NCBI GenBank assembly: GCA_963667815.1
Contig: OY764021.1
Source: Saccharicrinis sp963667815
GTDB taxonomy: Bacteria > Bacteroidota > Bacteroidia > Bacteroidales > Marinilabiliaceae
Direction: 5' to 3' (one strand)
DNA length: 64,000 nucleotides
Shown: piece by piece, positions 54,952 to 64,000 of the stretch
Layout of the letters: every line of letters begins with the position of its first letter
Numbering within the stretch: position 1 is the first letter of the stretch
Position numbers and translations under genes: made by a program
Notes under the pieces: model-generated
Databases searched by the model: none
Told to the model about the DNA's origin: nothing
Seen by the model: the letters and a program-made list of their open reading frames with translations, nothing else

Positions 54952-57411
54952 CTAATTCTTTATTATTAGTTTGCCAATAATAAAATTGGAATTCTGTGTT
55001 ATTCTCACAAAATATGTACCCGATGAAGTTGCAATATTTATAGGTATTGCTTTATTCTCATTATTGTTGCACCATTCTGTAAATGATTTAACAACATTAC
55101 CTTTAATGTTTAGAATCTCGATTAAACACTCACCAACCTTAAAGCCGTCTAAGGAAATTAAAAAACTACCATTTGAGGGGTTCGGAGATAAAATAAGTGA
55201 TGCGTCTTTTAAATACTTATCTTTTATCCCATTGTGTTCTTCATTAACAAATACTTGATCCACATCAATACCACAATAATTCTCAGCAACTATTGTATAG
55301 TTTCCTAAAAGACTTGTTGAAATTTTATTTTCTCTTGAAAATTCTTTTATATCATAATTATAATACCATAGCGCCTTTGAATCACTATTCATAATAGGGT
55401 AAATATCAATAGGAATACCTTGGTAACTAAATGTGTCTGCATTGATGGTGATATTAGGATATTCTAATTTTTTTACGAATACTGAGTCAAGTTGCGCACA
55501 GAATTCATTGTTCATATGTACAGAATAGTTGCCTTCTTCTTTAGCTACAATAAATGAGTCCTTCTGGGATTCTATAATTGATCCATCTTTAAACCATTCA
55601 TAGTTACTATTATCAAAATCCTTCACCTTTAAAACAACAGAGTCTTGGTCACAAATAATAGTTGAATCGCCATAAAATATCTTTGGAAGAGGAAGTTTTC
55701 TATCCTCTATGGTTAAATTATCGCTAGAGTCTTTACATAATGTACCTTCATTTATAATTAAACGGTATTGTCCTTTGGAGGTTATTATAATGCTGTCATT
55801 ATGATAAGGTAAAATAGATCCATCTTTTTTCCACTGGCAATAATTTATGAATGCGTAATCAGTTGTTAAAGTGATTGTATCATACCTACATAAATTAGTT
55901 TTTGCACTTAAAATATTTACAGGTAGTATTGGACAAGGCGCAATGCCTGTAGGATCAATTAAACAAGCAGAAAATGCATCATGATCATAATTCCCACTAT
56001 TGTTCTTAATTATATGGTTGTCGAAATTAAGGCTTAAGCTAGCGTATTTTCCTACTATGTTTATATGATCATCCTTATCAATAGCTATATCTCTAAGCCA
56101 TTCATCTTTACTACCACCAATTACTTTAACCCATTGTACGTATCCTAAAGGGTGAAACTTTGCAATGAATATATCACTGCTACTGCCTGTTTTTACGACA
56201 TTGATATCCTCACATTTGTAATTTGGAATATTAAAATTAGTCATAAAAGAAGAGGCTATAAATACTGAATTATCATTATCAATATCTAATGCGCAGCCTT
56301 TAAATCCTACAATAGTATGACCAATCGTATTGTTCGTAGCAAGCTCTCTTTGCCAAAGTAATTTACCTTGAGTAGAATACTTAAATAAGAAAGTCCCATA
56401 ATCATGTCTCTGGGTGGTTAAATCTTTAAATTCACCAATAATATTACCTGCAACATAAATATCTCCTTGATTGTCAACAAGCATATTTACAGGAGAAATA
56501 TATCCGTTATTAGTATTTTTAATAGTAAGCCATTTTATATTAGCTTCGTTATCAATACAGGTTATAAAATAGTTGTTATTGTTAGGTGAACAATTGTGAA
56601 CCTTCCCATCAACAGTTAACTTATCACCGTCAAAATTACCACAAATGTATACAGAACCATCATTTGAAATATCCATATTGACATAGTTAAATTCTCCTGC
56701 CTCAAATACTTTCGAATTGATATGGTTACCATTTTTATCTAGTTTCACAAAATAAAGACCACTATTGTATTTATTTCGATTATTTATTAGGTGATAATCA
56801 TTAAAGGTTGCATAATGAGTAAAGTTTCCAAGCAAGAAAATATGTTGATCAGTGGCAACAATTTGTTTTAAATAACTATTATATTGTTTTTGGTTAATTA
56901 GTTCCCCATCTTCATTAATCGTAAGAAGAAAACTAAGATAAGTTGCATCGGTATTAATTATTTCGTCATCATAACTAATGGTGCTACTTGAATTTCCTAA
57001 TAAATAAATCTGGTCTTTATCATCAATAAATAAATCTAAAATATATGGTAAATTGTTGCCTACTATTGTTTTAACCCAAATAACCTCTCCACTTTTATTA
57101 TATTTAATTATTACTCTTGATGTTTCATTAATGTAAATATCTCCAATTGAGCAACCGCCATTGATATATCCTACAGTGTATGTATTTCCTTTGCTATCAC
57201 ATTTCACAAGATCGGTACTTTCTCCATTATGGGTTCCATATCCATCTGCCCATGAAAAGTTTTGTGCATTAGTCATGAAAGAACAAAGAAATAATATTAC
57301 ACAAGGAAAAAACACGTATTTAGTTGTTACAGTATTTTTATACTTAATAATAAACTGAGAAAAAAAGAGTTTAAAAAAATTTTCGTTTTTTACATTAATA
57401 AATTCAATCAT
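54952..57411 (-). CDS. T9SS-exported protein with SBBP-like propeller and Ig-like domains
   Basis: The 819-residue product has an N-terminal hydrophobic signal (about 32-50, near MTNAQ) after an unusually long basic leader. Residues about 55-500 contain SBBP/beta-propeller repeats (GNTYTVGYINGG, GDIYVAGNIIGEF, GSVYICGNFDGD). Residues 510-735 hold PKD/Ig-like domains with paired cysteines and WF/WKKDGS motifs. The last ~80 residues are a type A T9SS sorting domain (LSPNPSNGSFLISL to GTYFVRITQ, FIIGKLIIKN). Such proteins are exported through the outer membrane and attached to the surface or released. It follows the 1319-residue gene by 20 bp. Confidence 0.75.
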   Translation of the reverse strand: MIEFINVKNENFFKLFFSQFIIKYKNTVTTKYVFFPCVILFLCSFMTNAQNFSWADGYGTHNGESTDLVKCDSKGNTYTVGYINGGCSIGDIYINETSRVIIKYNKSGEVIWVKTIVGNNLPYILDLFIDDKDQIYLLGNSSSTISYDDEIINTDATYLSFLLTINEDGELINQKQYNSYLKQIVATDQHIFLLGNFTHYATFNDYHLINNRNKYNSGLYFVKLDKNGNHINSKVFEAGEFNYVNMDISNDGSVYICGNFDGDKLTVDGKVHNCSPNNNNYFITCIDNEANIKWLTIKNTNNGYISPVNMLVDNQGDIYVAGNIIGEFKDLTTQRHDYGTFLFKYSTQGKLLWQRELATNNTIGHTIVGFKGCALDIDNDNSVFIASSFMTNFNIPNYKCEDINVVKTGSSSDIFIAKFHPLGYVQWVKVIGGSKDEWLRDIAIDKDDHINIVGKYASLSLNFDNHIIKNNSGNYDHDAFSACLIDPTGIAPCPILPVNILSAKTNLCRYDTITLTTDYAFINYCQWKKDGSILPYHNDSIIITSKGQYRLIINEGTLCKDSSDNLTIEDRKLPLPKIFYGDSTIICDQDSVVLKVKDFDNSNYEWFKDGSIIESQKDSFIVAKEEGNYSVHMNNEFCAQLDSVFVKKLEYPNITINADTFSYQGIPIDIYPIMNSDSKALWYYNYDIKEFSRENKISTSLLGNYTIVAENYCGIDVDQVFVNEEHNGIKDKYLKDASLILSPNPSNGSFLISLDGFKVGECLIEILNIKGNVVKSFTEWCNNNENKAIPINIATSSGTYFVRITQNSNFIIGKLIIKN

Positions 57412-57431
57412 TTTAATATTGATATGGAGGT

Positions 57432-60400
57432 TTAGTTAATAGTTATTTTTTTTATCATCTTTTTTTCACTCACAGAAACACATAGGGTGTATTCACCTTT
57501 AGGCCAGTCTGTAGTATCGACCAATTGACTTACTTTCCCATTTGATATATTGGGATTTAAATACTCTGTAATAGTATTACCTCTAAAATTGACAATATTA
57601 ATGCTAACCAATGAGGATGTAAGGTTAGTTAAGATAATTTCAAGTTCAGCTTTTTCTTTGTTTATAACATATTGCAAATCAAAAGGATGTTTATTCGGTT
57701 TATCGGCTTTGGGAGAAATGGTTATGTTATATTCTTGTTGGCTCGATTTTCCATAATAATCTGTTGCTTGAATTATTATGTATTGTTCGTTATTTTCATC
57801 AAATTCAGTGGGAGTACCTATTAGAATGCTATCGTTAATTAAATTAATAAATGGTGGAGATACATTTAATTGGTAGCTAATTTTATCACCGTTAGGATCA
57901 TAAGCATCTAGTTTGTAATAGTATTCAAGATTATTATAAGCTTGCTGTATAGGTTCAGAATTAAAAATAGGAGCAAGATTTTCTGGATATTCAATCTTAA
58001 TTTGGAACGTCATATTAGTTGTTCCCATGTAATTGTCAGTTAGCTGTAGTGTAAGTGTGCCATCTGAGTAAAAATCTGATTTTGTGGGTGTACCAAAAAT
58101 AGTATTTGTTTTTTCATTAAAATTAAGCCAGTATGGTTTTTCCAGTACCTGCCATACACAGCTATCATTCTCAGCATCAGAATATTTTAATTCTTGACTA
58201 TACTCTTGATTTAAATTAGCAGTCGTATTTATTTGGGTAATAGTTGGAGCTGTATTTTGTTCTTCAATGACCAAATTAAATGACTGCTGAATATGGTGAT
58301 CAAAAGTTTCTTCATATGCATCAATAGTTATAATTGCTGTTGTATTTTGTGTATATTCAGGAGGTGTTCCTGAAAGTTGGCCTGTATTTTCATCAATGCT
58401 TAACCAGTTTAAATTGTTGTTTAAAAGGCTATAATTAAGGTGGTCATTATTTTCATCAATAACTATTGGTGTGTAGTTATATTTAGAACCTACTCTGCAT
58501 GTAGTAATTGGTTTTGAAATAAAAAATGGTTTATTGTCCGGGCCAATATAAATTACTTTTTTCAAATCAGAATAAGCACCATGAGGATCAATTGCCCTAA
58601 TAATCAGGTTGTGGATACCCCTTTGGGGAGAGGAAGAAGAAAAAAGACTTGTAATGTATCCGGAGCGAGCATTTATTTTATAGCCGTTGCTATCGTCATA
58701 AATCAATGTATATAATATTGGATCTCCTTCATCATCTATGGCTTTGATACTATAATTTTCAGAATAAATTGTATTATATACTGTGTCCTCCATATTTACA
58801 AAATAGGGAGCTGAATTTTCCTGATTATCCAAAAATTGCGTGTTGAATTTTGATAAGGCCATTATTGACCAGTCTTGATTAAAGAATCTAGTATCTGATA
58901 TTTGGTTTTGGGCGATGGCATTATGGTCATTATCAAAGATTATTTGTTTTGTTTTTGTTTTTGCTGTAGCATATGACAGGTTGTCAAAAACTGGGCTAGC
59001 TAAATATTTACCTTTTTTATCAAATAACAACATCCCATTTTCATGTATAATATACAAATAGTCATTACATATTGCAGAAGATATTTTATAAGGATAAACA
59101 TTAATATCAATCCTACTTTCTTGAATTCCATCCTTATTTAACGACATCATAGTGCATAAATCACTACTGTTATCATAAAGATAATCCATTAATCCCCCAA
59201 AAACTGAAATACCTCCATCGGAGCGAGGCCAAACAATGAAATTATTTCTAATTGTATCACTCTTAAATGACCATGCAAGTTCACCTGACTCTGAGAGTTT
59301 ATAGAGGCCAAGGAAGTTATAGGAATAATTAGGTTCTTCGTTTCGATAGAAATACACGTTATCATCCTTATCCAAAATAATTTTTCCATCTGTATGATCA
59401 ACATCGCCAATATTAGTTGTCCAAAGAATGTTTCCGGTAGTATCAACTTTGGATAGGTTACCTGATGCATATAAATATAAATTATCATCTTTGTCTGTGC
59501 CTTGAATCTCTGCATCATCAATAAATGAACCATCGTTTAAAATTTGAGTCCACTCTATTTTATCTTCTGCATTATAACATGTCAAGTAAGGTGTATTATT
59601 TTGCCAATATTCTAAATAGTAATGGTTGTTGTAACAATTTGATGCAGTAAAGTTATTATATGGTATATCGAGTTCTGTTTTAAGATGTTCTTTACCTTCG
59701 TTATCCAGTGTTATTACAATATATTTACTTACATTTTCTCCATCTTCAATTCCTCTAACGTCAAATAGTAATTTAATAAAACCGTTGGTTAGAGTATATG
59801 TTTTTACATGTTCTAAATTATAATTATTGGGATGCAAATAGTTGTATTCCCATAATTTATTTCCTTCAGAATCGTATTGAATAGCTATAAATTTAGTTTC
59901 ATAGCTGCCTAGGTTACTTTCGCAAAAAGCTGTATAACAATTTTTGCTATTATACGTTATTGAGTGAGCCGTAATTTTTGAATAACCTTCGCTTTTTAAA
60001 CTGTTATTAGTAATAACCTCTCCAGTTTCTGAAAAACTTACAAACCTCGACTCTCCATCTGTTATATAACTTAAATCTGTATTTCTTGAGAATTCATGAT
60101 TGTATGTAAGTTTTAGGTTGTTTAGTTGGTCGTTGGTAAGAATAAATGGGGTAGTAAAGCCTGTCTGCGAAGTGTCATCAAATTTTTTATTCCATATTAA
60201 TGTTCCTAGAGGTGTATATTTTCCAATTTCTATTTTTTTAATACTAGAGTTATAGATAGGGTGTTCAGAACAGTTTAAAACAGCATAGCATAGGTTTCCA
60301 TTTTTATCATAACAAATGTCTTTAAAATCTTTCCATCTGCCGTCTTGCGAAGATAATTTAATATCAAACTCTTTAGTTTGTGTTCCTGAAGAATTGATAT

Positions 60401-61373
60401 TTAGAATATGAATATCCCCAATTAATGTCTGCGAGTTATTTTGGTAAGCAATAGTAATGCCTCCTTGAATATCAACAATTGCTTTCTTACAAACACTTGT
60501 ATAGGCTGTTGATAAAACCTTCTTTTCCCATAAAAATAGTCCATCAGCAGAAAGCTTAATAACATAATAGGAATATACTCCATTGTTGTTAAAGTCACCT
60601 CCGTACAAATAACAATTTTGTTTTGCATCTACTTCAATTCCAAAAAGTTCTATTTTATGTTTAAATAACTCTGAATAATCCCATAATTCATTTCCATTAA
60701 AATCGAGTTTCTTTATTTTATTTGAATTAAAAAGGTATAATTGTTTTGTTGATGAATCCGTGTAGTAGTTGTATTCTGTATTTTCTTTTTCTAGCAAAAC
60801 TGTATTAACACAATTACCTTCCGGGTCTATCTTTTCAATGTAATACTTACCTAATGTATCTTTGTTTATTAAATATATGGTATCACTTGCTCCTATTGTA
60901 GACTTTGTACTCTGTGATAATAATAGTTTCTGAGGTTGATGAATGGTTGACCATAATAAATCTCCATTCTTATTATATTTTAGAATTAAGGGATCACCGT
61001 AAATATTGTCATTCCATTGTGTGCGTCCTACAATTACTATGTTTCCTGAAGAATCTAAATGAATTTCTTGAGCTATATCTCTTGAACCAGGGTAGAGTCT
61101 ATTGTCATATATTTTATTAAATATAGTGTCGCCATTATTATTTAGGGCAAGAAGAAAAATGTCACTGCATGAACGTTCGTTGACAGACTGACCAACTATA
61201 TAAGAGTTACCATTAGAGTCGTTAACATAGGAGCTTGTAACAAGTCTGCTACCATATTCTTTGTTTGTATAGAAATTAGTCCATTCAGAGGTAATTTTCT
61301 GAGCTTTTACACTAATGTTAAAGGTAATAATTAGGAAAACTAGATTAATTAAAGAAGTTTTATGTTTAAGCAT
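57432..61373 (-). CDS. T9SS-exported giant protein with beta-propeller and He_PIG-type Ig domains
   Basis: The ~1313-residue secreted protein has a signal peptide ending VKAQ. Residues about 30-870 are propeller-like repeats (GNSYIVGQSVNE, GNIVIVGRTQWND, DNLYLYASGNLS). Residues about 900-1225 carry three or more cadherin-like/He_PIG Ig domains with the WLSIDENTGQLSGTPPEY pattern. The terminal ~85 residues look like a T9SS sorting domain ending KKMIKKITIN. I prefer the Met at 61373 to that at 61391: it begins the signal peptide, and a -7-like TAATTTTG (61396-61389, minus) lies just upstream. It is probably co-transcribed with the 819-residue gene. Confidence 0.72.
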   Translation of the reverse strand: MLKHKTSLINLVFLIITFNISVKAQKITSEWTNFYTNKEYGSRLVTSSYVNDSNGNSYIVGQSVNERSCSDIFLLALNNNGDTIFNKIYDNRLYPGSRDIAQEIHLDSSGNIVIVGRTQWNDNIYGDPLILKYNKNGDLLWSTIHQPQKLLLSQSTKSTIGASDTIYLINKDTLGKYYIEKIDPEGNCVNTVLLEKENTEYNYYTDSSTKQLYLFNSNKIKKLDFNGNELWDYSELFKHKIELFGIEVDAKQNCYLYGGDFNNNGVYSYYVIKLSADGLFLWEKKVLSTAYTSVCKKAIVDIQGGITIAYQNNSQTLIGDIHILNINSSGTQTKEFDIKLSSQDGRWKDFKDICYDKNGNLCYAVLNCSEHPIYNSSIKKIEIGKYTPLGTLIWNKKFDDTSQTGFTTPFILTNDQLNNLKLTYNHEFSRNTDLSYITDGESRFVSFSETGEVITNNSLKSEGYSKITAHSITYNSKNCYTAFCESNLGSYETKFIAIQYDSEGNKLWEYNYLHPNNYNLEHVKTYTLTNGFIKLLFDVRGIEDGENVSKYIVITLDNEGKEHLKTELDIPYNNFTASNCYNNHYYLEYWQNNTPYLTCYNAEDKIEWTQILNDGSFIDDAEIQGTDKDDNLYLYASGNLSKVDTTGNILWTTNIGDVDHTDGKIILDKDDNVYFYRNEEPNYSYNFLGLYKLSESGELAWSFKSDTIRNNFIVWPRSDGGISVFGGLMDYLYDNSSDLCTMMSLNKDGIQESRIDINVYPYKISSAICNDYLYIIHENGMLLFDKKGKYLASPVFDNLSYATAKTKTKQIIFDNDHNAIAQNQISDTRFFNQDWSIMALSKFNTQFLDNQENSAPYFVNMEDTVYNTIYSENYSIKAIDDEGDPILYTLIYDDSNGYKINARSGYITSLFSSSSPQRGIHNLIIRAIDPHGAYSDLKKVIYIGPDNKPFFISKPITTCRVGSKYNYTPIVIDENNDHLNYSLLNNNLNWLSIDENTGQLSGTPPEYTQNTTAIITIDAYEETFDHHIQQSFNLVIEEQNTAPTITQINTTANLNQEYSQELKYSDAENDSCVWQVLEKPYWLNFNEKTNTIFGTPTKSDFYSDGTLTLQLTDNYMGTTNMTFQIKIEYPENLAPIFNSEPIQQAYNNLEYYYKLDAYDPNGDKISYQLNVSPPFINLINDSILIGTPTEFDENNEQYIIIQATDYYGKSSQQEYNITISPKADKPNKHPFDLQYVINKEKAELEIILTNLTSSLVSINIVNFRGNTITEYLNPNISNGKVSQLVDTTDWPKGEYTLCVSVSEKKMIKKITIN

Positions 61374-61569
61374 AAGGTTTGTTTTGTGCAAAATTATAAA
61401 AAATAGTTTAAAGAAGGAATACTTTGAATTATCAAAGAAATAAATAATTAAGAGTTTGCCTTTGAAACCTAATGTAGCGTATCATAAAAATAAAAAATAA
61501 TGAATTGGTTAATTAAAAAAATAACCTATATATTGCGCACGAAATAAAACTCAATCAAATATAAAAAAG

Positions 61570-61842
61570 ATGACAAAACAAGAATTTGTTAACGCAATCG
61601 CAGAAGAAAGCGGATTATCAAAAGCTGATACAGAGAAAGCACTTACAGCAACAACAGAAGCAATTAAAAACGCTTTAGCTAAAGGTGAGAGTGTTCAATT
61701 AATAGGATTTGGTACTTTTTCTGTAAGTGAGCGTGCTGCTCGTACAGGTAGAAATCCTCAAACAGGAAAAGAAATTCAAATAGCTGCTAAAAAAGTTGCT
61801 AAATTTAAACCTGGTAAGGCTTTAGATGAAAAAGTAAATTAA
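61570..61842 (+). CDS. hup: HU-family DNA-binding protein
   Basis: The 90-residue HU protein has the start MTKQEFVNAIAEESGLSKADTEKAL, the dimer core ESVQLIGFGTFSV, the DNA-binding arm RAARTGRNPQTGKEIQIAAKK and the tail AKFKPGKALDEKVN. It binds and bends DNA as a dimer, organising the nucleoid. It has no operon partner and is followed by a strong terminator. Confidence 0.97.
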   Translation: MTKQEFVNAIAEESGLSKADTEKALTATTEAIKNALAKGESVQLIGFGTFSVSERAARTGRNPQTGKEIQIAAKKVAKFKPGKALDEKVN

Positions 61843-61866
61843 GGATAGCAAATCTTTAAAAAAATG

Positions 61867-61897
61867 AACTCCCGGTTTTATAATCGGGAGTTTTTTT
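61867..61897 (+). terminator. Intrinsic terminator after hup
   Basis: AACTCCCG (61867-61874) pairs with CGGGAGTT (61885-61892), a 10-nt loop between, followed by a T-run to 61897. Confidence 0.85.
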
Positions 61898-62142
61898 ATG
61901 ACTAAAATGTATTATAACATTTAATATATCTTAGTCATTTCAATATATGATTTATACACTTTCTCAAAGAGAATCTCTTTAAAAACTCATCAAAGAAATT
62001 ACCTTCTTAAAAATCAGACTTTATTAATTCTTTTTAGAATTCACCTAATTTGATAAGAATTTACATTATAAATAAGAGGCTTTTCAAATAGAAAAACCTC
62101 CTGAGAAAATTGCCCTATATTAAACATATACCAAAAGAAAAA

Positions 62143-62601
62143 TTAATGGCAAACAGCTTGATAGTTTACCATATATGGATTCTCCTCAACTCCATTGGTA
62201 TCATAGTGCCATGTTGTATGAATAGTGGCAACTATTTTACCTGTTTTTTTACATCTGACAGTGAAAGTCATAGATTGAACACTTAATTCAGAAGCAGAAG
62301 TTCTTGCACTAAACAAGTTACAATTAAAAACACTTTTAATCGTATACACTTTTGAATCTGATGCAGTTACTTCACCACTGGCTTTATTTAAAACTTTACC
62401 TTGAAATGGTCCGATGCCTGAATCGAAAAAAGTCATACTCATATAAATAGTCCCCGAATAGGATCCAATACAAGGAATTGCTACTAAGTTTTCATCCCAG
62501 GTTAGAGGAACAAGTACTGTTGTTTTATTACCCTGAGAATAAGCTGAAGCTGCAAAAATTACCATTAATAATAAAACAGTGATAGATCTTAATTTTTTCA
62601 T
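62143..62601 (-). CDS. Small secreted protein of unknown function
   Basis: The 152-residue product has a clear signal peptide (1-22, ending AYSQ). The mature part is a beta-rich domain with GSYSGTIYMSMTFFDSG, GKVLNKASGEV and MTFTVRCKKTGKIVATIHTTWHYD. No enzyme motif or known family is recognised. It lies between hup and a TPR gene with its own leader. Confidence 0.6.
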   Translation of the reverse strand: MKKLRSITVLLLMVIFAASAYSQGNKTTVLVPLTWDENLVAIPCIGSYSGTIYMSMTFFDSGIGPFQGKVLNKASGEVTASDSKVYTIKSVFNCNLFSARTSASELSVQSMTFTVRCKKTGKIVATIHTTWHYDTNGVEENPYMVNYQAVCH

Positions 62602-62748
62602 GATATTGAGTTTTAATGATTACAATACAAATTTCATGAAATAAGAGGATGGTAACTTATAATAAATGGAGCATAAACTTTAAAATTTGGAGCATAAATA
62701 TCAACATTGAAGCCTGCAATAACAGACTTAGTGCAGCATAGAGTTAAT

Positions 62749-64000
62749 TTATTGATTTAAGCTTAAATTAAGTTGTTTTATAAGTTTTAAATAATGGTTA
62801 TTATCGTGTAATGGTTTAAATACCGGGCTCAATATCAACACTGGTAAATCTTCATTTCTGTATTCCATTGCTATATCCAGATATTTAAGCGCTCCTTCCT
62901 TTTTGTTGATTAATATATGAGCCATTGCTATTATTGGTGGATTAGAACAATACAATTTATCACCAGCTGCAAATTTTGTGACAATATAACTAACAGAATT
63001 ATTAAAGTCATTATGATCAAAATACTCTGACATATGATTATTGCCCATTGTTTTATGAAATTCCATCCACGAATTTTTAGCTTGTTCTTTGTCTCCACTT
63101 AAAAAATAGGCAAACCCAATCCCATCCCAGGCAAAACTGTAATCAGGAAATAGTTCAAATACTTTTTTATATTGCTTAATTGCTTTTTCATATTTACCAG
63201 CAAGCATATAACGCTCAGCTACCAGGCAACCAATTCTTGGATTTAAAGGATCGTATTCTTCTGCTATTAAAGCTTGTTGTACTGATTTTTTATGATTACC
63301 CTTTATCAAATAATAGTCAGACAATAACATGTATCCATCTTTATTATTGGGATTTAACTCCAGTCCTTTCTCAGCCATTCGTTTCATACCTTCCCAATCC
63401 CAGTTTACTTTTCGCATTATCATACCTTTGGTAATATATGCTTCGGCAAGTGAACCATCCAATTCTATGGCTTTATCCAGTGCATAATTAATGGCTATCT
63501 GACTTTCCATTTTATTCTTTAGTTTTTCCTCATTATTACCAGGAAACATCTTATTTTTCGACATGTATGCCTCTGCCAGTGAACAATAAGCTCTTGCAAA
63601 ATCAGGTTCCAGTTCAATGGCTTCTTTTATATATTTAATGGCTAATTCTACAGAGTTGGGGTTTTGTTTTTGCCATAACATTTTGCCTCTTAAATAAAGT
63701 TCCTGAGCTTTTGCAGAAAATTCACCAGGGGTTGTTTCTCTATTGTTTCCATTTACAATAAGATGAATTTCTTTAGCAATCTGGTTTGAAATATTACGTG
63801 ATAAATGTAAAATGTCATTTGTACTTTGATCATAGCTGTTGGCCCAAATATGTTTTTCTATGGGGTTGGGATTAATAAGTTGTACAGTAACCCTTAAGCT
63901 GTCGTGGCCATAAATTACTGAACCTTCTAAAAGTAAATCAACGCCTAATTTTTCGGCAATTTCAGAATAAAGTAATACCGAATCCTGAAATAGCATAGCT
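62749..64000 (-). CDS. FlgO-like / TPR protein, N-terminus outside the window
   Basis: The frame is open through the window edge (a GCT codon precedes the Met at 63996), so the N-terminus lies beyond 64000. What is visible starts with the end of a FlgO/TolB-N-like domain (IAEKLGVDLLLEGSVIYG, then VTVQLINP, HIWANSYDQ). A run of TPR units follows (for example ARAYCSLAEAYMSKNKM, LAEAYITKGMIMRK, AWDGIGFAYFLSGDKEQAK). Proteins of this layout usually begin with a DNA-binding or adenylate-cyclase domain and act in signalling or transcription; which one applies here cannot be seen. Confidence 0.75.
   Translation of the reverse strand, partial: AMLFQDSVLLYSEIAEKLGVDLLLEGSVIYGHDSLRVTVQLINPNPIEKHIWANSYDQSTNDILHLSRNISNQIAKEIHLIVNGNNRETTPGEFSAKAQELYLRGKMLWQKQNPNSVELAIKYIKEAIELEPDFARAYCSLAEAYMSKNKMFPGNNEEKLKNKMESQIAINYALDKAIELDGSLAEAYITKGMIMRKVNWDWEGMKRMAEKGLELNPNNKDGYMLLSDYYLIKGNHKKSVQQALIAEEYDPLNPRIGCLVAERYMLAGKYEKAIKQYKKVFELFPDYSFAWDGIGFAYFLSGDKEQAKNSWMEFHKTMGNNHMSEYFDHNDFNNSVSYIVTKFAAGDKLYCSNPPIIAMAHILINKKEGALKYLDIAMEYRNEDLPVLILSPVFKPLHDNNHYLKLIKQLNLSLNQ

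Overview
This is AT-rich DNA from a member of the Bacteroidota, most likely a free-living, polysaccharide-degrading Bacteroidales/Marinilabiliales-type organism. The evidence is a SusC/SusD pair, two large secreted proteins with type IX secretion (T9SS) C-terminal sorting regions, a GldN-like secreted protein, GH3/GH16/GH28 glycosidases, a NrtR/AraR-type Nudix regulator, a PdxR/MocR regulator, and several matches to the Bacteroidota -7 promoter element TAnnTTTG. I see no tRNA, rRNA or CRISPR array.

Layout. 1-8.0 kb is mixed housekeeping and accessory DNA: a Nif11-type leader peptide, an orphan histidine kinase, a GH16 enzyme, a secreted NTF2-like/TPR protein, a radical SAM protein, a YchJ-family protein and a Ub-Mut7-C protein. 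8.0-11.6 kb holds a Nudix-family regulator divergent from a GH3 beta-glucosidase. 11.7-15.0 kb is an mlaE-mlaF-mlaD lipid-transport operon plus a DUF434 gene.

15.4-31.7 kb is the most unusual part: a co-directional block of six large or small signalling genes and one small membrane protein. It encodes a channel-like 2TM-TrkA_N-RyR protein, a SiaC-like/DUF4062/NACHT/TPR protein, a free SiaC-like protein, a CbbX-type AAA+ ATPase, a NACHT/TPR protein with a damaged P-loop, and a Sel1-repeat/DUF4062/NACHT protein. It looks like an NTPase-based sensing or conflict system that combines STAND-type switches with a partner-switch (SiaC) module. Between two of the genes lies what appears to be the decayed 3' end of a second RyR gene.

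31.7-39.98 kb holds a GldN-like protein, a GH28 enzyme, a PAS histidine kinase, a small lipoprotein, a GNAT acetyltransferase, an SGNH hydrolase and SusD. 40.1-44.3 kb is a susC gene cut in two by an intact IS3-family element. 44.4-48.7 kb encodes an isoaspartyl dipeptidase, a DcuC-type carrier and a MocR-type regulator whose PLP lysine position is arginine. 49.0-54.5 kb is an operon-like run of five surface lipoproteins, three of them paralogous. 54.9-61.4 kb carries two tandem T9SS-exported giants. 61.5-64.0 kb has an HU protein, a small secreted protein and the C-terminal part of a FlgO-like/TPR protein that runs off the window.

The carbohydrate genes (GH16, GH3, GH28, SusCD, SGNH) are spread out rather than forming one compact utilization locus, and the SusC disruption should abolish its transporter. 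All family assignments come from reading motifs and domain order by eye; no database search was run.
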